From: SAR324 cluster bacterium
Lineage (GTDB): Bacteria > SAR324 > NAC60-12
Direction: 5' to 3'
Assembly: GCA_015232315.1 (NCBI GenBank)
Contig: JADFZZ010000007.1
Span: 98,943-162,942, forward strand
Length of the DNA stretch: 64,000 nt
Each line of letters opens with the position of its first letter. The stretch's first letter is position 1. This document shows, piece by piece, positions 57,642 to 64,000 of the stretch. The translations under genes and the position numbers were made by a program. The notes below the pieces were generated by a model. It saw nothing but the letters and a program-made list of their open reading frames with translations. It did not search any database and was not told the DNA's origin.

Positions 57642-58628
57642 ATGAATTTTATGAACCGTAATATGCTTTTCATTATCTTACCATTGGTCGTTTTTTTATC
57701 CACATGCGCCAACGATTCGTCCAAGTCCTCCACTTCTGCAACTTCCGAATCATCTTCAACAACTTCCTGTGATAATTATACCCCATACTCCCGTGACCTT
57801 TATATGTCCTCGTGGTTGGATGCCGATTCCGATTGTCAAAATACAAGAACAGAGGTGTTGATCGGAAGCAACAAATCAACAATCTCTTATACTTCTTCCT
57901 CCAACTGTAATGTCTCATCAGGAACATGGCTCGACCCCTATACCAACCATAGCTATACAGATTCCGCCGATCTGGATATTGACCACCTGGTTCCACTTGC
58001 TGAGGCTCACCGTTCTGGTGGATGGAGTTGGGACAGTGCAAAAAAATCGGAATATGCCAACGATCTGACCCATACTGAAACGCTGATTGCTGTATCGGCT
58101 TCTGCCAATCGGTCAAAAGGCGACAAGGATCCTTCTGACTGGCTACCTTCAAATACCTCCTATCATATAACTTACGCAAAAAACTGGATAGCGGTCAAAA
58201 ACACATGGGGCTTGAAATCAAACAAATCTGAACTCGAAGCCCTCAAAGACATCCTGAAAACCGAAACGGGGATTACTTATCCAGAAGAGGCTGAGGAATG
58301 CACGTCATCCTCCGACAATACATCCACAGAGTCTCAAGGTGATGACACAAGTGCCGAAACGTCAACGACCACCACCACGGAAACCACGACTACACCAACC
58401 ACCACCACGGAAACCACGACTACACCAACCACCACCACGGAAACCACGACTACACCAACCACCACCACGGAAACCACGACCACCACACCACAGTTCACAT
58501 GCGCTGGGAAAAAAACCTGTTCCCAGATGACTTCATGTGATGAGGCTAAATTCTATCTGAACTCTTGCGGCGTTTCTTCTTTAGATAGCGACAAAGACGG
58601 GACACCTTGTGAATCTCTATGCAAATAG
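57642..58628 (+). CDS. Secreted lipoprotein HNH nuclease with Thr-rich linker and Excalibur domain
   Basis: 328 residues from the ATG at 57642; other ATGs nearby make the exact start uncertain. A lipobox LSTC gives a lipid-anchored Cys about residue 22. The nuclease domain (RDLYMSSWLDADSDCQNTRT; LDIDHLVPLAEAH; TETLIAVSASANRSKGDKDP) is of the GmrSD/DUF1524-like HNH class of secreted DNases. A Thr/Pro/Glu linker of 30-base repeats leads to a C-terminal Excalibur calcium-binding motif (CAGKKTCSQM ... SDKDGTPCESLC). It would sit in the periplasm or at the surface, where it could degrade incoming DNA. Confidence 0.85.
   Translation: MNFMNRNMLFIILPLVVFLSTCANDSSKSSTSATSESSSTTSCDNYTPYSRDLYMSSWLDADSDCQNTRTEVLIGSNKSTISYTSSSNCNVSSGTWLDPYTNHSYTDSADLDIDHLVPLAEAHRSGGWSWDSAKKSEYANDLTHTETLIAVSASANRSKGDKDPSDWLPSNTSYHITYAKNWIAVKNTWGLKSNKSELEALKDILKTETGITYPEEAEECTSSSDNTSTESQGDDTSAETSTTTTTETTTTPTTTTETTTTPTTTTETTTTPTTTTETTTTTPQFTCAGKKTCSQMTSCDEAKFYLNSCGVSSLDSDKDGTPCESLCK
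58366..58486 (+). repeat. 30-bp tandem repeat encoding the Thr-rich linker
   Basis: About four units of a 30-base sequence, nearly exact, encode (ETTTTPTTTT)n. The length keeps the frame, so copy number can vary without destroying the protein. Confidence 0.9.
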
Positions 58629-58637
58629 GCTCATCCG

Positions 58638-59840
58638 ATGCCCAAACTAAGAAAGCTTTTCACCAAAGACGAAAAACGGGGAAAGTATCAAGCACGATTC
58701 CATGAACTAGCCCCCCCAGGGGGAGAATCCCCAAAAATTGATCTCTGCGATATAGAAGAGGCTGAGTATAAAACCCTTTCTGATGGCCAGAAACGAAAAC
58801 GCACTGACACTGAGTTCTCCCAATATCTCACCAATCTCTACAATCTCAAACTGATCGAAGTCAAAGAGCAACGTCACCGGCAAACAAAAATTGATGACAG
58901 GATAACAGTCAAGGATGCCATCCAGCTCTGGCTGGATAATGATGTCTCCGACAAAACCAAAAAATCCAATACCAACAAGGAATACACGTTAAGCTCCAAT
59001 TATTACATGGAGGCCGTTGGAGATCACCCTCTTGAAGACTTCAAACCAGAATACTCGCTGCGGTTTCTCTCCTTTCTGAATAAACGCTGTAACTCGTCTC
59101 ATACTATCCTAAAGCATGTCCGGCAAATGCAGCGATTTTATACCTGGGCTTTTGAAGAAGGCCGGTTGATCGAACGGCCTGTCAAATTGACCAGGCCGAA
59201 AACCACCTTGTCCGATCCCCAGGTGTATTCGCAGGAGCAACTCGACCAACAAAAAACGTATTTCCAGAAACTCGCTGAGGAATCGAAACGCTACCGTCAA
59301 GAGTATCTCAATCTCGTTCGGGCATTCATGGTTGGGCATTATGGACTCATGCGTTCAGGAGAGATGTGCTATTTACCATTGACCCACATCTCCCTCGAAA
59401 CACGTTCCATTGAAATCAAGGAAATCCACAAGGACGAACTCTCCTGGTCTCCTAAAACCACATCGTCTTATCGAGTTGTTCCTATTTGTGATGAGTTGCT
59501 GGAATTTCTGGCGCAGGATTTGGTTTCCCGTTCGCAATTTGAATACTGGTACCTGGATGATGGCAAGGGCGGGCGGGCCTATGCTGGCCCCTCTCAATTG
59601 ACTCATGCGGTGCAACGCAAGAACGATAAGCTTGGATTCCCCAAAGGAGTTGATCCGATCCATGGATGGCGCAAATCCGGCATTACCAGGCTCTTATCAG
59701 ATGGATTGCCTCTTCAACTGGTGCAGGCCATAGCGGGACATTCAAACCCACAAACAACCATGAACCACTATGCCTCGAAAAAGGAACTGCTCCAGACTGC
59801 CTTATCAGCCATGAACAAATTTCGGAGACTGGACAAATGA
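58638..59840 (+). CDS. int: Tyrosine-type integrase
   Basis: 400 residues, a standard length for P4/lambda-like integrases. The catalytic set is seen: Arg239 in GLMRSGEMC, HGWRKSG with His342 and Arg345, GHS with His368, and Tyr378 in MNHYAS. The N-terminal ~95 residues would bind arm-type sites, residues ~100-180 form the core-binding domain (VRQMQRFYTWAFEEGRL). It catalyses integration and, with an excisionase not identified here, excision. The adjacent tRNA-Arg is the presumed attB. The start lies ten bases after the nuclease stop, so the two are probably co-transcribed. Confidence 0.95.
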   Translation: MPKLRKLFTKDEKRGKYQARFHELAPPGGESPKIDLCDIEEAEYKTLSDGQKRKRTDTEFSQYLTNLYNLKLIEVKEQRHRQTKIDDRITVKDAIQLWLDNDVSDKTKKSNTNKEYTLSSNYYMEAVGDHPLEDFKPEYSLRFLSFLNKRCNSSHTILKHVRQMQRFYTWAFEEGRLIERPVKLTRPKTTLSDPQVYSQEQLDQQKTYFQKLAEESKRYRQEYLNLVRAFMVGHYGLMRSGEMCYLPLTHISLETRSIEIKEIHKDELSWSPKTTSSYRVVPICDELLEFLAQDLVSRSQFEYWYLDDGKGGRAYAGPSQLTHAVQRKNDKLGFPKGVDPIHGWRKSGITRLLSDGLPLQLVQAIAGHSNPQTTMNHYASKKELLQTALSAMNKFRRLDK

Positions 59841-59868
59841 CTTCTGAGATGCCTCAAGGATTTTTTCA

Positions 59869-60097
59869 TTCCGGATTCATTCCGGATTCACCGGATAAAT
59901 TCCGGTTTCTCTATTCAATTTCATTATTCATTCCGGCTTTATTCCGGATAATTTCCGAAAAAATTCTGGAGTCGCAATTCAAATTCCATTCCGGATTCAT
60001 TCCGGATTCAGGGAAAGCATCAATTTTCGGAAAAAAACCGCTAGGCCAGAAACAGTCAAATCTAGCGGTTTTTTTTCATTCCGGATTATTCCGGATT
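59869..60097. promoter_or_regulatory. Candidate integrase arm-type sites (TTCCGGATT repeats)
   Basis: Six exact copies of TTCCGGATT occur as three pairs starting at 59869 and 59880, 59989 and 60000, and 60079 and 60089. Pair spacing is 10-11 bases, one helical turn. Near matches lie at about 59899, 59930 and 59942. They fill the 320-base interval between the integrase gene and the tRNA, where attP arm sites are expected. Confidence 0.65.
60031..60075 (+). terminator. Bidirectional terminator after the integrase gene
   Basis: A perfect 14-bp stem AAAAAAACCGCTAG / CTAGCGGTTTTTTT with a 17-base loop, ending in T8 on the plus strand and A/T-symmetric on the minus strand. It would end integrase transcription from the left and host read-through from the tRNA side. 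Confidence 0.8.
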
Positions 60098-60160
60098 CGT
60101 TTTGCTGTTCTTCTTTCGAGAGTGAAAACCCTGCAAGCTAGTATTTATCAGGGTTTGAAG

Positions 60161-60237
60161 TGGTGCGTCCGGAAGGACTCGAACCTTCGACCAACGGATT
60201 AGAAATCCGTTGCTCTATCCACCTGAGCTACGGACGC
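60161..60237 (-). tRNA. tRNA-Arg(UCU), presumed phage attachment site
   Basis: Complete cloverleaf on the minus strand: acceptor GCGTCCG / CGGACGC, discriminator A, encoded CCA, anticodon stem ACGGA/TCCGT with loop TTTCTAA (anticodon TCT, Arg), and T loop TTCGAGT. The 3' end faces the prophage, as usual when an integrase uses the 3' half of a tRNA and restores it. The matching att repeat at the far prophage end is outside the window. Confidence 0.95.
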
Positions 60238-60356
60238 ATTTGAGGCGCGATTTGCCGGGAAGCAAACCAAAATCAGATCGGGAATCTTATTGAACAAGAG
60301 AATTTTTGCAAGAAGAAAGTTAGATCGTTCTTGAAGCCGCACAAAATTTTATAAAA
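60238..60356. other. Intergenic region between tRNA and flippase gene
   Basis: About 120 bases of host DNA that must hold the tRNA promoter. No gene was seen. A TTGAAG...-type element near 60330 is suggestive, but no clear sigma70 promoter could be assigned. Confidence 0.4.
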
Positions 60357-61907
60357 TCATGATTTCTGGGCAAACCATTTTAGCCAATAACGTTGCAGTG
60401 GCAATTTGGAGCGTTGGAGAATTTCAATGTTTTCTCTGGAAATCGGTTTGAGCCAGACCAGACAGAATCCATAAACCAGCATGCCCACAACAATAAGTCC
60501 TGAGAACCTAAGCATCAGCAGTGGAAATACACACAAACCACTACCATAAACAGCGGCACCCATCAGAAACGATGCCGACAGAACTTTGATGCTGAATTTC
60601 AGCGAATAATCAGGATGAATCAACTGGTGCAAGCGCCAGGATTCATAGGCTGAAGCAAAAAGTCCTGTGACTAAAGTTCCCCAGACAACCCCCATTGCCT
60701 GATATTGCTGAACCAGCAACAGGTTGACCACCACATTCACCACCCCCCAAAACAGACGGGACTGAATCAGAACTTTTTGCTGATCCATCGCCAGCATGAA
60801 AGAGGCATTCATCACCCCCACCTTGATGATGGCAAAATGCAGAAAAAACAGCATCAACAACGGAACTGTTTCCAGATTTTCAGCGCCATAAAACAATTCC
60901 ACAATTTCACTGGATAATACGATGCCACCGACGGTCATGGGAATGGTGAACAGATAGATGAACTCGAATAAGCCATTATAAATCTGTTTCAACTTTTTTG
61001 TGTTTTTCTGATGATAAACTTCTGTGATGAAGGGTAATAAAAAGCCCCCTTGCAGTGCCAGTTCAAAAAAACTGCCGGCAAAAAAAGCAAAATTATAGGC
61101 AATCGTATAAAAGGTCACTTGCCGGGCATCCGGCGCATAGGCGCCAATGATAAAAATATCAGCACCTTTTCCCAAAGCATACAACATCAGATGGTAGATA
61201 TAAAAATACACTGCATACTGCCTGATAGACGTTTGCTGGTCTGGAAGAATGGGTTGGGAATTTCCAAGTTTTCGGTAATGAGGAATCATCCTGAAGCTGA
61301 AAAAGATCAGCAATCCGGCCTTGGCCAGAATGTTGGCATATAACACGCCCAGCACGCCCCATCCCTGTGCCACCGCAATCCAGGCGCCAGTGAGATAGGC
61401 AACATAACAGATCAGGTCTACCAGGTTGATCCAGCGTTGTTCATAATAGGTAACCAGAATCCTGCGGACCAGTTCCTGGAAACTGCCCAACCCCAAAGTG
61501 GCAAGGATGATCAACAGGTATAAAGCGACATTGTGGGACTGTAACACTTGTTCATCCCCGATCAGCCATTGATTGAGCGGTTGCGTCACCAGGAGTCCTG
61601 CCAGAATTACCAGAAAAACACCTGCGCCTCTGAAGCGGAAGGCAAGTCGAATCAAGGATTTGATGGTGCCGGACTGCTGTTCCACCCGAAATGCCGGAAC
61701 AAATTTCCCAATGACCCCTTCCATACCAAATGAGCATAGAAACAGCAGGGTCGCGAGCAGGTTGAGATAAACAGACAGGACACCATAATCCAGATTCCCC
61801 ATTAATCGTACAAGCACTATGGATTCGGCAAACCGGACCATTGTGAGGATTCCCTTACCCAGAAAATCCCAGATCATTGCGGAAACAGCTTTGGGCGAAT
61901 TGGACAT
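60357..61907 (-). CDS. Oligosaccharide flippase (Wzx/MATE-like), host
   Basis: 516 residues with about 12-14 hydrophobic spans. The N-terminus (KAVSAMIWDFLGKGILTMVR followed by ESIVLVRLMGNLDYGVLSVY) is typical of polysaccharide biosynthesis exporters that flip lipid-linked sugar units across the inner membrane. It is the last gene of a minus-strand host group, 28 bases after the lipoprotein gene. It is not part of the prophage, as it lies beyond the tRNA. Confidence 0.88.
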   Translation of the reverse strand: MSNSPKAVSAMIWDFLGKGILTMVRFAESIVLVRLMGNLDYGVLSVYLNLLATLLFLCSFGMEGVIGKFVPAFRVEQQSGTIKSLIRLAFRFRGAGVFLVILAGLLVTQPLNQWLIGDEQVLQSHNVALYLLIILATLGLGSFQELVRRILVTYYEQRWINLVDLICYVAYLTGAWIAVAQGWGVLGVLYANILAKAGLLIFFSFRMIPHYRKLGNSQPILPDQQTSIRQYAVYFYIYHLMLYALGKGADIFIIGAYAPDARQVTFYTIAYNFAFFAGSFFELALQGGFLLPFITEVYHQKNTKKLKQIYNGLFEFIYLFTIPMTVGGIVLSSEIVELFYGAENLETVPLLMLFFLHFAIIKVGVMNASFMLAMDQQKVLIQSRLFWGVVNVVVNLLLVQQYQAMGVVWGTLVTGLFASAYESWRLHQLIHPDYSLKFSIKVLSASFLMGAAVYGSGLCVFPLLMLRFSGLIVVGMLVYGFCLVWLKPISRENIEILQRSKLPLQRYWLKWFAQKS

Positions 61908-61935
61908 GGTGGTGGTGAGTCGTTAGGAAAGGAGA

Positions 61936-62577
61936 TCAGGAGGAACGGAGTTTTTTGAGACTTTCATAGCGAAGACGGTGCCAGGGGATACGAAATTGTT
62001 CCTGAAACGTTTCCAACAATTGTTCATTGAGTTCTTGCATCAGGGCATTGAACATTTCAGGGTCTTCTTCATTGGGGGTGAGTTGCCTGTGCAAACGACC
62101 ACGCCAGATGATCTGGTTGCTTGCCGTATCCCACAGAATCAGGCGCAACAATACCTGACTTGGGGCTGGACAGTCTTCAGTGCATGGATATTCCTCGGCC
62201 TGAACAATCAGAAATTGATCAGCCGCCAGTATTGGTGCCAATTCATGGACGAGATCTTTGTCTGAAATCATGGTCAATGCCGCAGTTGTGGTGTAGCGAT
62301 GGATTTGTTGCCTGAGAAGCGGATTTTCACGGGTCAACTCATTTTGTTCCTGCTCTGTCAGAACATGGCTGAAACTGCTGAATTGAGACAATGCGCTGTC
62401 ATATCTGGCGGCCAACGGTTTCCAGACTGATTCAGGCAAATGCCCCTGGGGTTTTACTGGAAAGATGGCGACACGCTTGCCGATGTGAGGGAAAAGATCA
62501 CTTTTGGAAAAAACATTCACCTCACTGCATCCGCCAAGGAGGCCGAGCGCAAGGAAAATCAGGCAAAAATATTTCAC
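61936..62577 (-). CDS. Lipoprotein of unknown function, host
   Basis: 213 residues. Signal peptide MKYFCLIFLALGLLGG with lipobox LGGC (Cys17). The mature part (KRVAIFPVKPQGHLP; FLIVQAEEYPCTEDC; LRLILWDTASNQIIWRGR) resembles periplasmic proteins of the GNA1162/CsgG-like kind, though this is not certain. It is co-oriented with the kinase and flippase genes. Confidence 0.75.
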   Translation of the reverse strand: MKYFCLIFLALGLLGGCSEVNVFSKSDLFPHIGKRVAIFPVKPQGHLPESVWKPLAARYDSALSQFSSFSHVLTEQEQNELTRENPLLRQQIHRYTTTAALTMISDKDLVHELAPILAADQFLIVQAEEYPCTEDCPAPSQVLLRLILWDTASNQIIWRGRLHRQLTPNEEDPEMFNALMQELNEQLLETFQEQFRIPWHRLRYESLKKLRSS

Positions 62578-62583
62578 AGAAAC

Positions 62584-63543
62584 TCACATGAAAGAGATAG
62601 GAATTTGAAGAGTGAAGGTGCTACCCTGGCCTTCGCCGGCTGATTGAACCGTGATCTCACCATTCAGCATGTGGACCAGTTCATGGCACAGCGCGAGTCC
62701 AATGCCAAGTCCTTCTTCTTTGCGGATATTGCTTCCCCGTTCAAAAAAAGAAAAAATAAACTGCTGATCCTTTAAGGAAATGCCGCGCCCGGTATCAACA
62801 ATCTGAAACATCAATCTGTTTTTTTCTGACAGAAAGACATGCAGGCGGATCACCCCTTCATCGGTGTATTTCACAGCATTGCCGAGCAGATTGGTGAGAA
62901 TACTGTTCAATTTGAAGCGATCTGTCTGGATGGCTTCCGGTACATTTCCAGCAACATCGACCGCAAGTTCCAGTCCTTTTTTCTGAGCAAGGATCTGGAT
63001 ATTCCCTCGAACTTCGTCGATCACTTGACGTAATGGAATTGTTTCATATTTCAGATTGGCCACACTCACCTGATTGAGCATCCGGTCCAATACCTCCAAC
63101 TGCCGATTGCCAGCGGCCAGAATGCGTTGCAGGATTTCCATCTGTGATTTGTCAGACTCTTTAACGTTTTTCAGCAGCAGTTCGGAAAATCCAATGATAG
63201 AGGTCAATGGCGTTTTGACTTCATGCATGGCAATCTGAAAGGTTTGTTTGCGTTGCTGGGCTTTCAAATATTCTTCCTCCAGCATGGAATATGCGGAATT
63301 TTTATTTTTAAGCTCTTGTTGCAGGGCCACAAGTTCCTGGCGCAATGCCATATTTTCCGCAGTGGGAGAGACATCCGAAAATATAATATCCCGGATCGCG
63401 TCGATTTTTTCCAGAAACACCTGGAGTAAATTTCTGATTTTAACCAGAAAATAGGTTTCCAGCAGGCTTAAATTGCTTTCATGCAGTGCCTGAAGGGCCG
63501 AGGTGAGCGTGTTGTATGGAGAAAAAATTGGATTCAAAGCCAT
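62584..63543 (-). CDS. Sensor histidine kinase, cytoplasmic, host
   Basis: 319 residues without transmembrane segments. A helical N-terminus leads into a coiled coil (residues ~65-100) and the HisKA domain with the phospho-acceptor His107 in AMHEVKTPLTSIIGF. The HATPase domain has the N box LTNLLGNAVKYT, G1 DTGRGIS and G2 GLGIGLALCHELV. It would pass phosphate to a response regulator not encoded here. It is divergent from the NAD kinase gene. Confidence 0.9.
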   Translation of the reverse strand: MALNPIFSPYNTLTSALQALHESNLSLLETYFLVKIRNLLQVFLEKIDAIRDIIFSDVSPTAENMALRQELVALQQELKNKNSAYSMLEEEYLKAQQRKQTFQIAMHEVKTPLTSIIGFSELLLKNVKESDKSQMEILQRILAAGNRQLEVLDRMLNQVSVANLKYETIPLRQVIDEVRGNIQILAQKKGLELAVDVAGNVPEAIQTDRFKLNSILTNLLGNAVKYTDEGVIRLHVFLSEKNRLMFQIVDTGRGISLKDQQFIFSFFERGSNIRKEEGLGIGLALCHELVHMLNGEITVQSAGEGQGSTFTLQIPISFM

Positions 63544-63680
63544 CTAAAATATCCTCAAGGGAAAATCCTTTGCCTTTTTTGTTGAGACACAATAGTAAGG
63601 CAAGCTAGCATAATTTATTAAAAAAAACTATTCATCCTGATGAAATTTTTAAGGATGAATTCCTTGCCCCGGAGGCAATT
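63544..63680. promoter_or_regulatory. Divergent intergenic region
   Basis: 137 AT-rich bases between the kinase (minus) and NAD kinase (plus) starts. It must carry both promoters, but no element was clear enough to place. Confidence 0.4.
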
Positions 63681-64000
63681 GTGTCCAAGCTGATGCTTAA
63701 GAAAGCAGGTCTCTTTTTTGATCCGTCTCATGATAACGTCCCGGTCCAGACTATTCAGGACTGGTTTAAGCGGCATCATATCGAGTTAATTGTTCTTGAC
63801 TGGAATAGTTCCAAACGTCAAGACCTGGATGTGATTATTGTTATGGGAGGTGATGGAACTGTTTTGTATGTTTTGAGAACATTCAAAGGATGTCCGGTTT
63901 TGGCCATCAATCATGGGAATGTAGGGTTTTTGACGGCCGCGGATCAACAGGACTGGGAATTGGTGATTTCCCGTCTGCTGGAACAAAATTATGTCCTCAG
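63681..64000 (+). CDS. NAD kinase (partial, runs off the window)
   Basis: First ~106 residues. GTG start at 63681 with GGAGG at good spacing; an ATG four codons on is less well placed. The family motif VIIVMGGDGTVLYVLR (GGDGT) and VLAINHGNVGFLTA are present. The enzyme makes NADP from NAD and ATP. The segment before GGDGT is short, as in compact bacterial members. Confidence 0.92.
   Translation, partial: MSKLMLKKAGLFFDPSHDNVPVQTIQDWFKRHHIELIVLDWNSSKRQDLDVIIVMGGDGTVLYVLRTFKGCPVLAINHGNVGFLTAADQQDWELVISRLLEQNYVL

Noticed and set aside
57673..58179. Minus-strand frame of 168 residues opposite the nuclease gene
   Set aside because: The plus-strand frame has a lipobox, HNH motif and Excalibur domain; the antisense frame has none of these.
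58339..58530. Pro/Arg-rich plus-strand frame of 63 residues
   Set aside because: It is an out-of-frame reading of the 30-base repeat in the nuclease gene.
59869..60100. CRISPR-like or IS-end interpretation of the TTCCGGATT repeats
   Set aside because: Units are too short and unevenly spaced; their place between integrase and tRNA fits arm-type sites.
60238..64000. Flippase, lipoprotein, kinase and NAD kinase as prophage cargo
   Set aside because: They lie on the host side of the intact tRNA, beyond the integrase and attachment region, and are ordinary chromosomal genes.

Overview
The window is the right-hand two thirds or more of a temperate, siphovirus-like prophage (positions 1 to about 60,161) integrated next to a host tRNA-Arg(UCU) gene, followed by about 3.8 kb of host chromosome. 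The host is a Gram-negative bacterium of moderate GC content: it has an oligosaccharide flippase, a lipobox lipoprotein, a cytoplasmic histidine kinase and NAD kinase. The phylum cannot be fixed from these genes; a proteobacterial lineage is the best guess. The left end of the prophage, with the rest of the tail, the lysis genes and the second att site, lies outside the window.

Layout. Nearly all phage genes run on the minus strand, so the expression order is right to left. At the right end lies the lysogeny region on the plus strand: a CI-like repressor (55.9 kb), a secreted outer-membrane-type protein, a secreted HNH nuclease lipoprotein, and a tyrosine integrase beside the tRNA. Between the integrase and the tRNA are clustered TTCCGGATT repeats that look like integrase arm sites. 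Leftward from 55 kb come the early genes: YqaJ-type exonuclease with a likely recombination partner, a coiled-coil protein, a replication initiator carrying a pentanucleotide repeat, a likely helicase loader and a VRR-NUC nuclease. Then follow some thirty small genes (34 to 49 kb), many under about 100 residues and rich in Cys clusters. Several of them are preceded by copies of one repeated 5' leader with a palindromic operator and/or a CCGG hairpin.

At 34.6 to 37.6 kb sits a compact operon of amidoligase, a small protein and two gamma-glutamylcyclotransferase-like enzymes, followed by a DUF488 protein. It looks like a peptide- or metabolite-modifying system. Next are a Mom/adenine-methyltransferase-like candidate DNA-modification protein coupled to a ParB-like nuclease, and an unannotated, degenerate tRNA-Gly(UCC) on the opposite strand.

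The virion genes follow: small terminase, large terminase interrupted by a LAGLIDADG intein with the class 3 (WCT) residues inside its Walker A motif, DUF4055-type portal, scaffold and a P22-type coat protein. Then come several fibre or decoration proteins, head-tail connectors, and a 1331-residue MuF-type head protein fused to Nudix-like, kinase-like and unknown domains. The tail block has completion proteins, a large tail tube protein, a tail assembly chaperone pair joined by a programmed -1 frameshift, and a tape measure protein of more than 3,250 residues that runs off the window.
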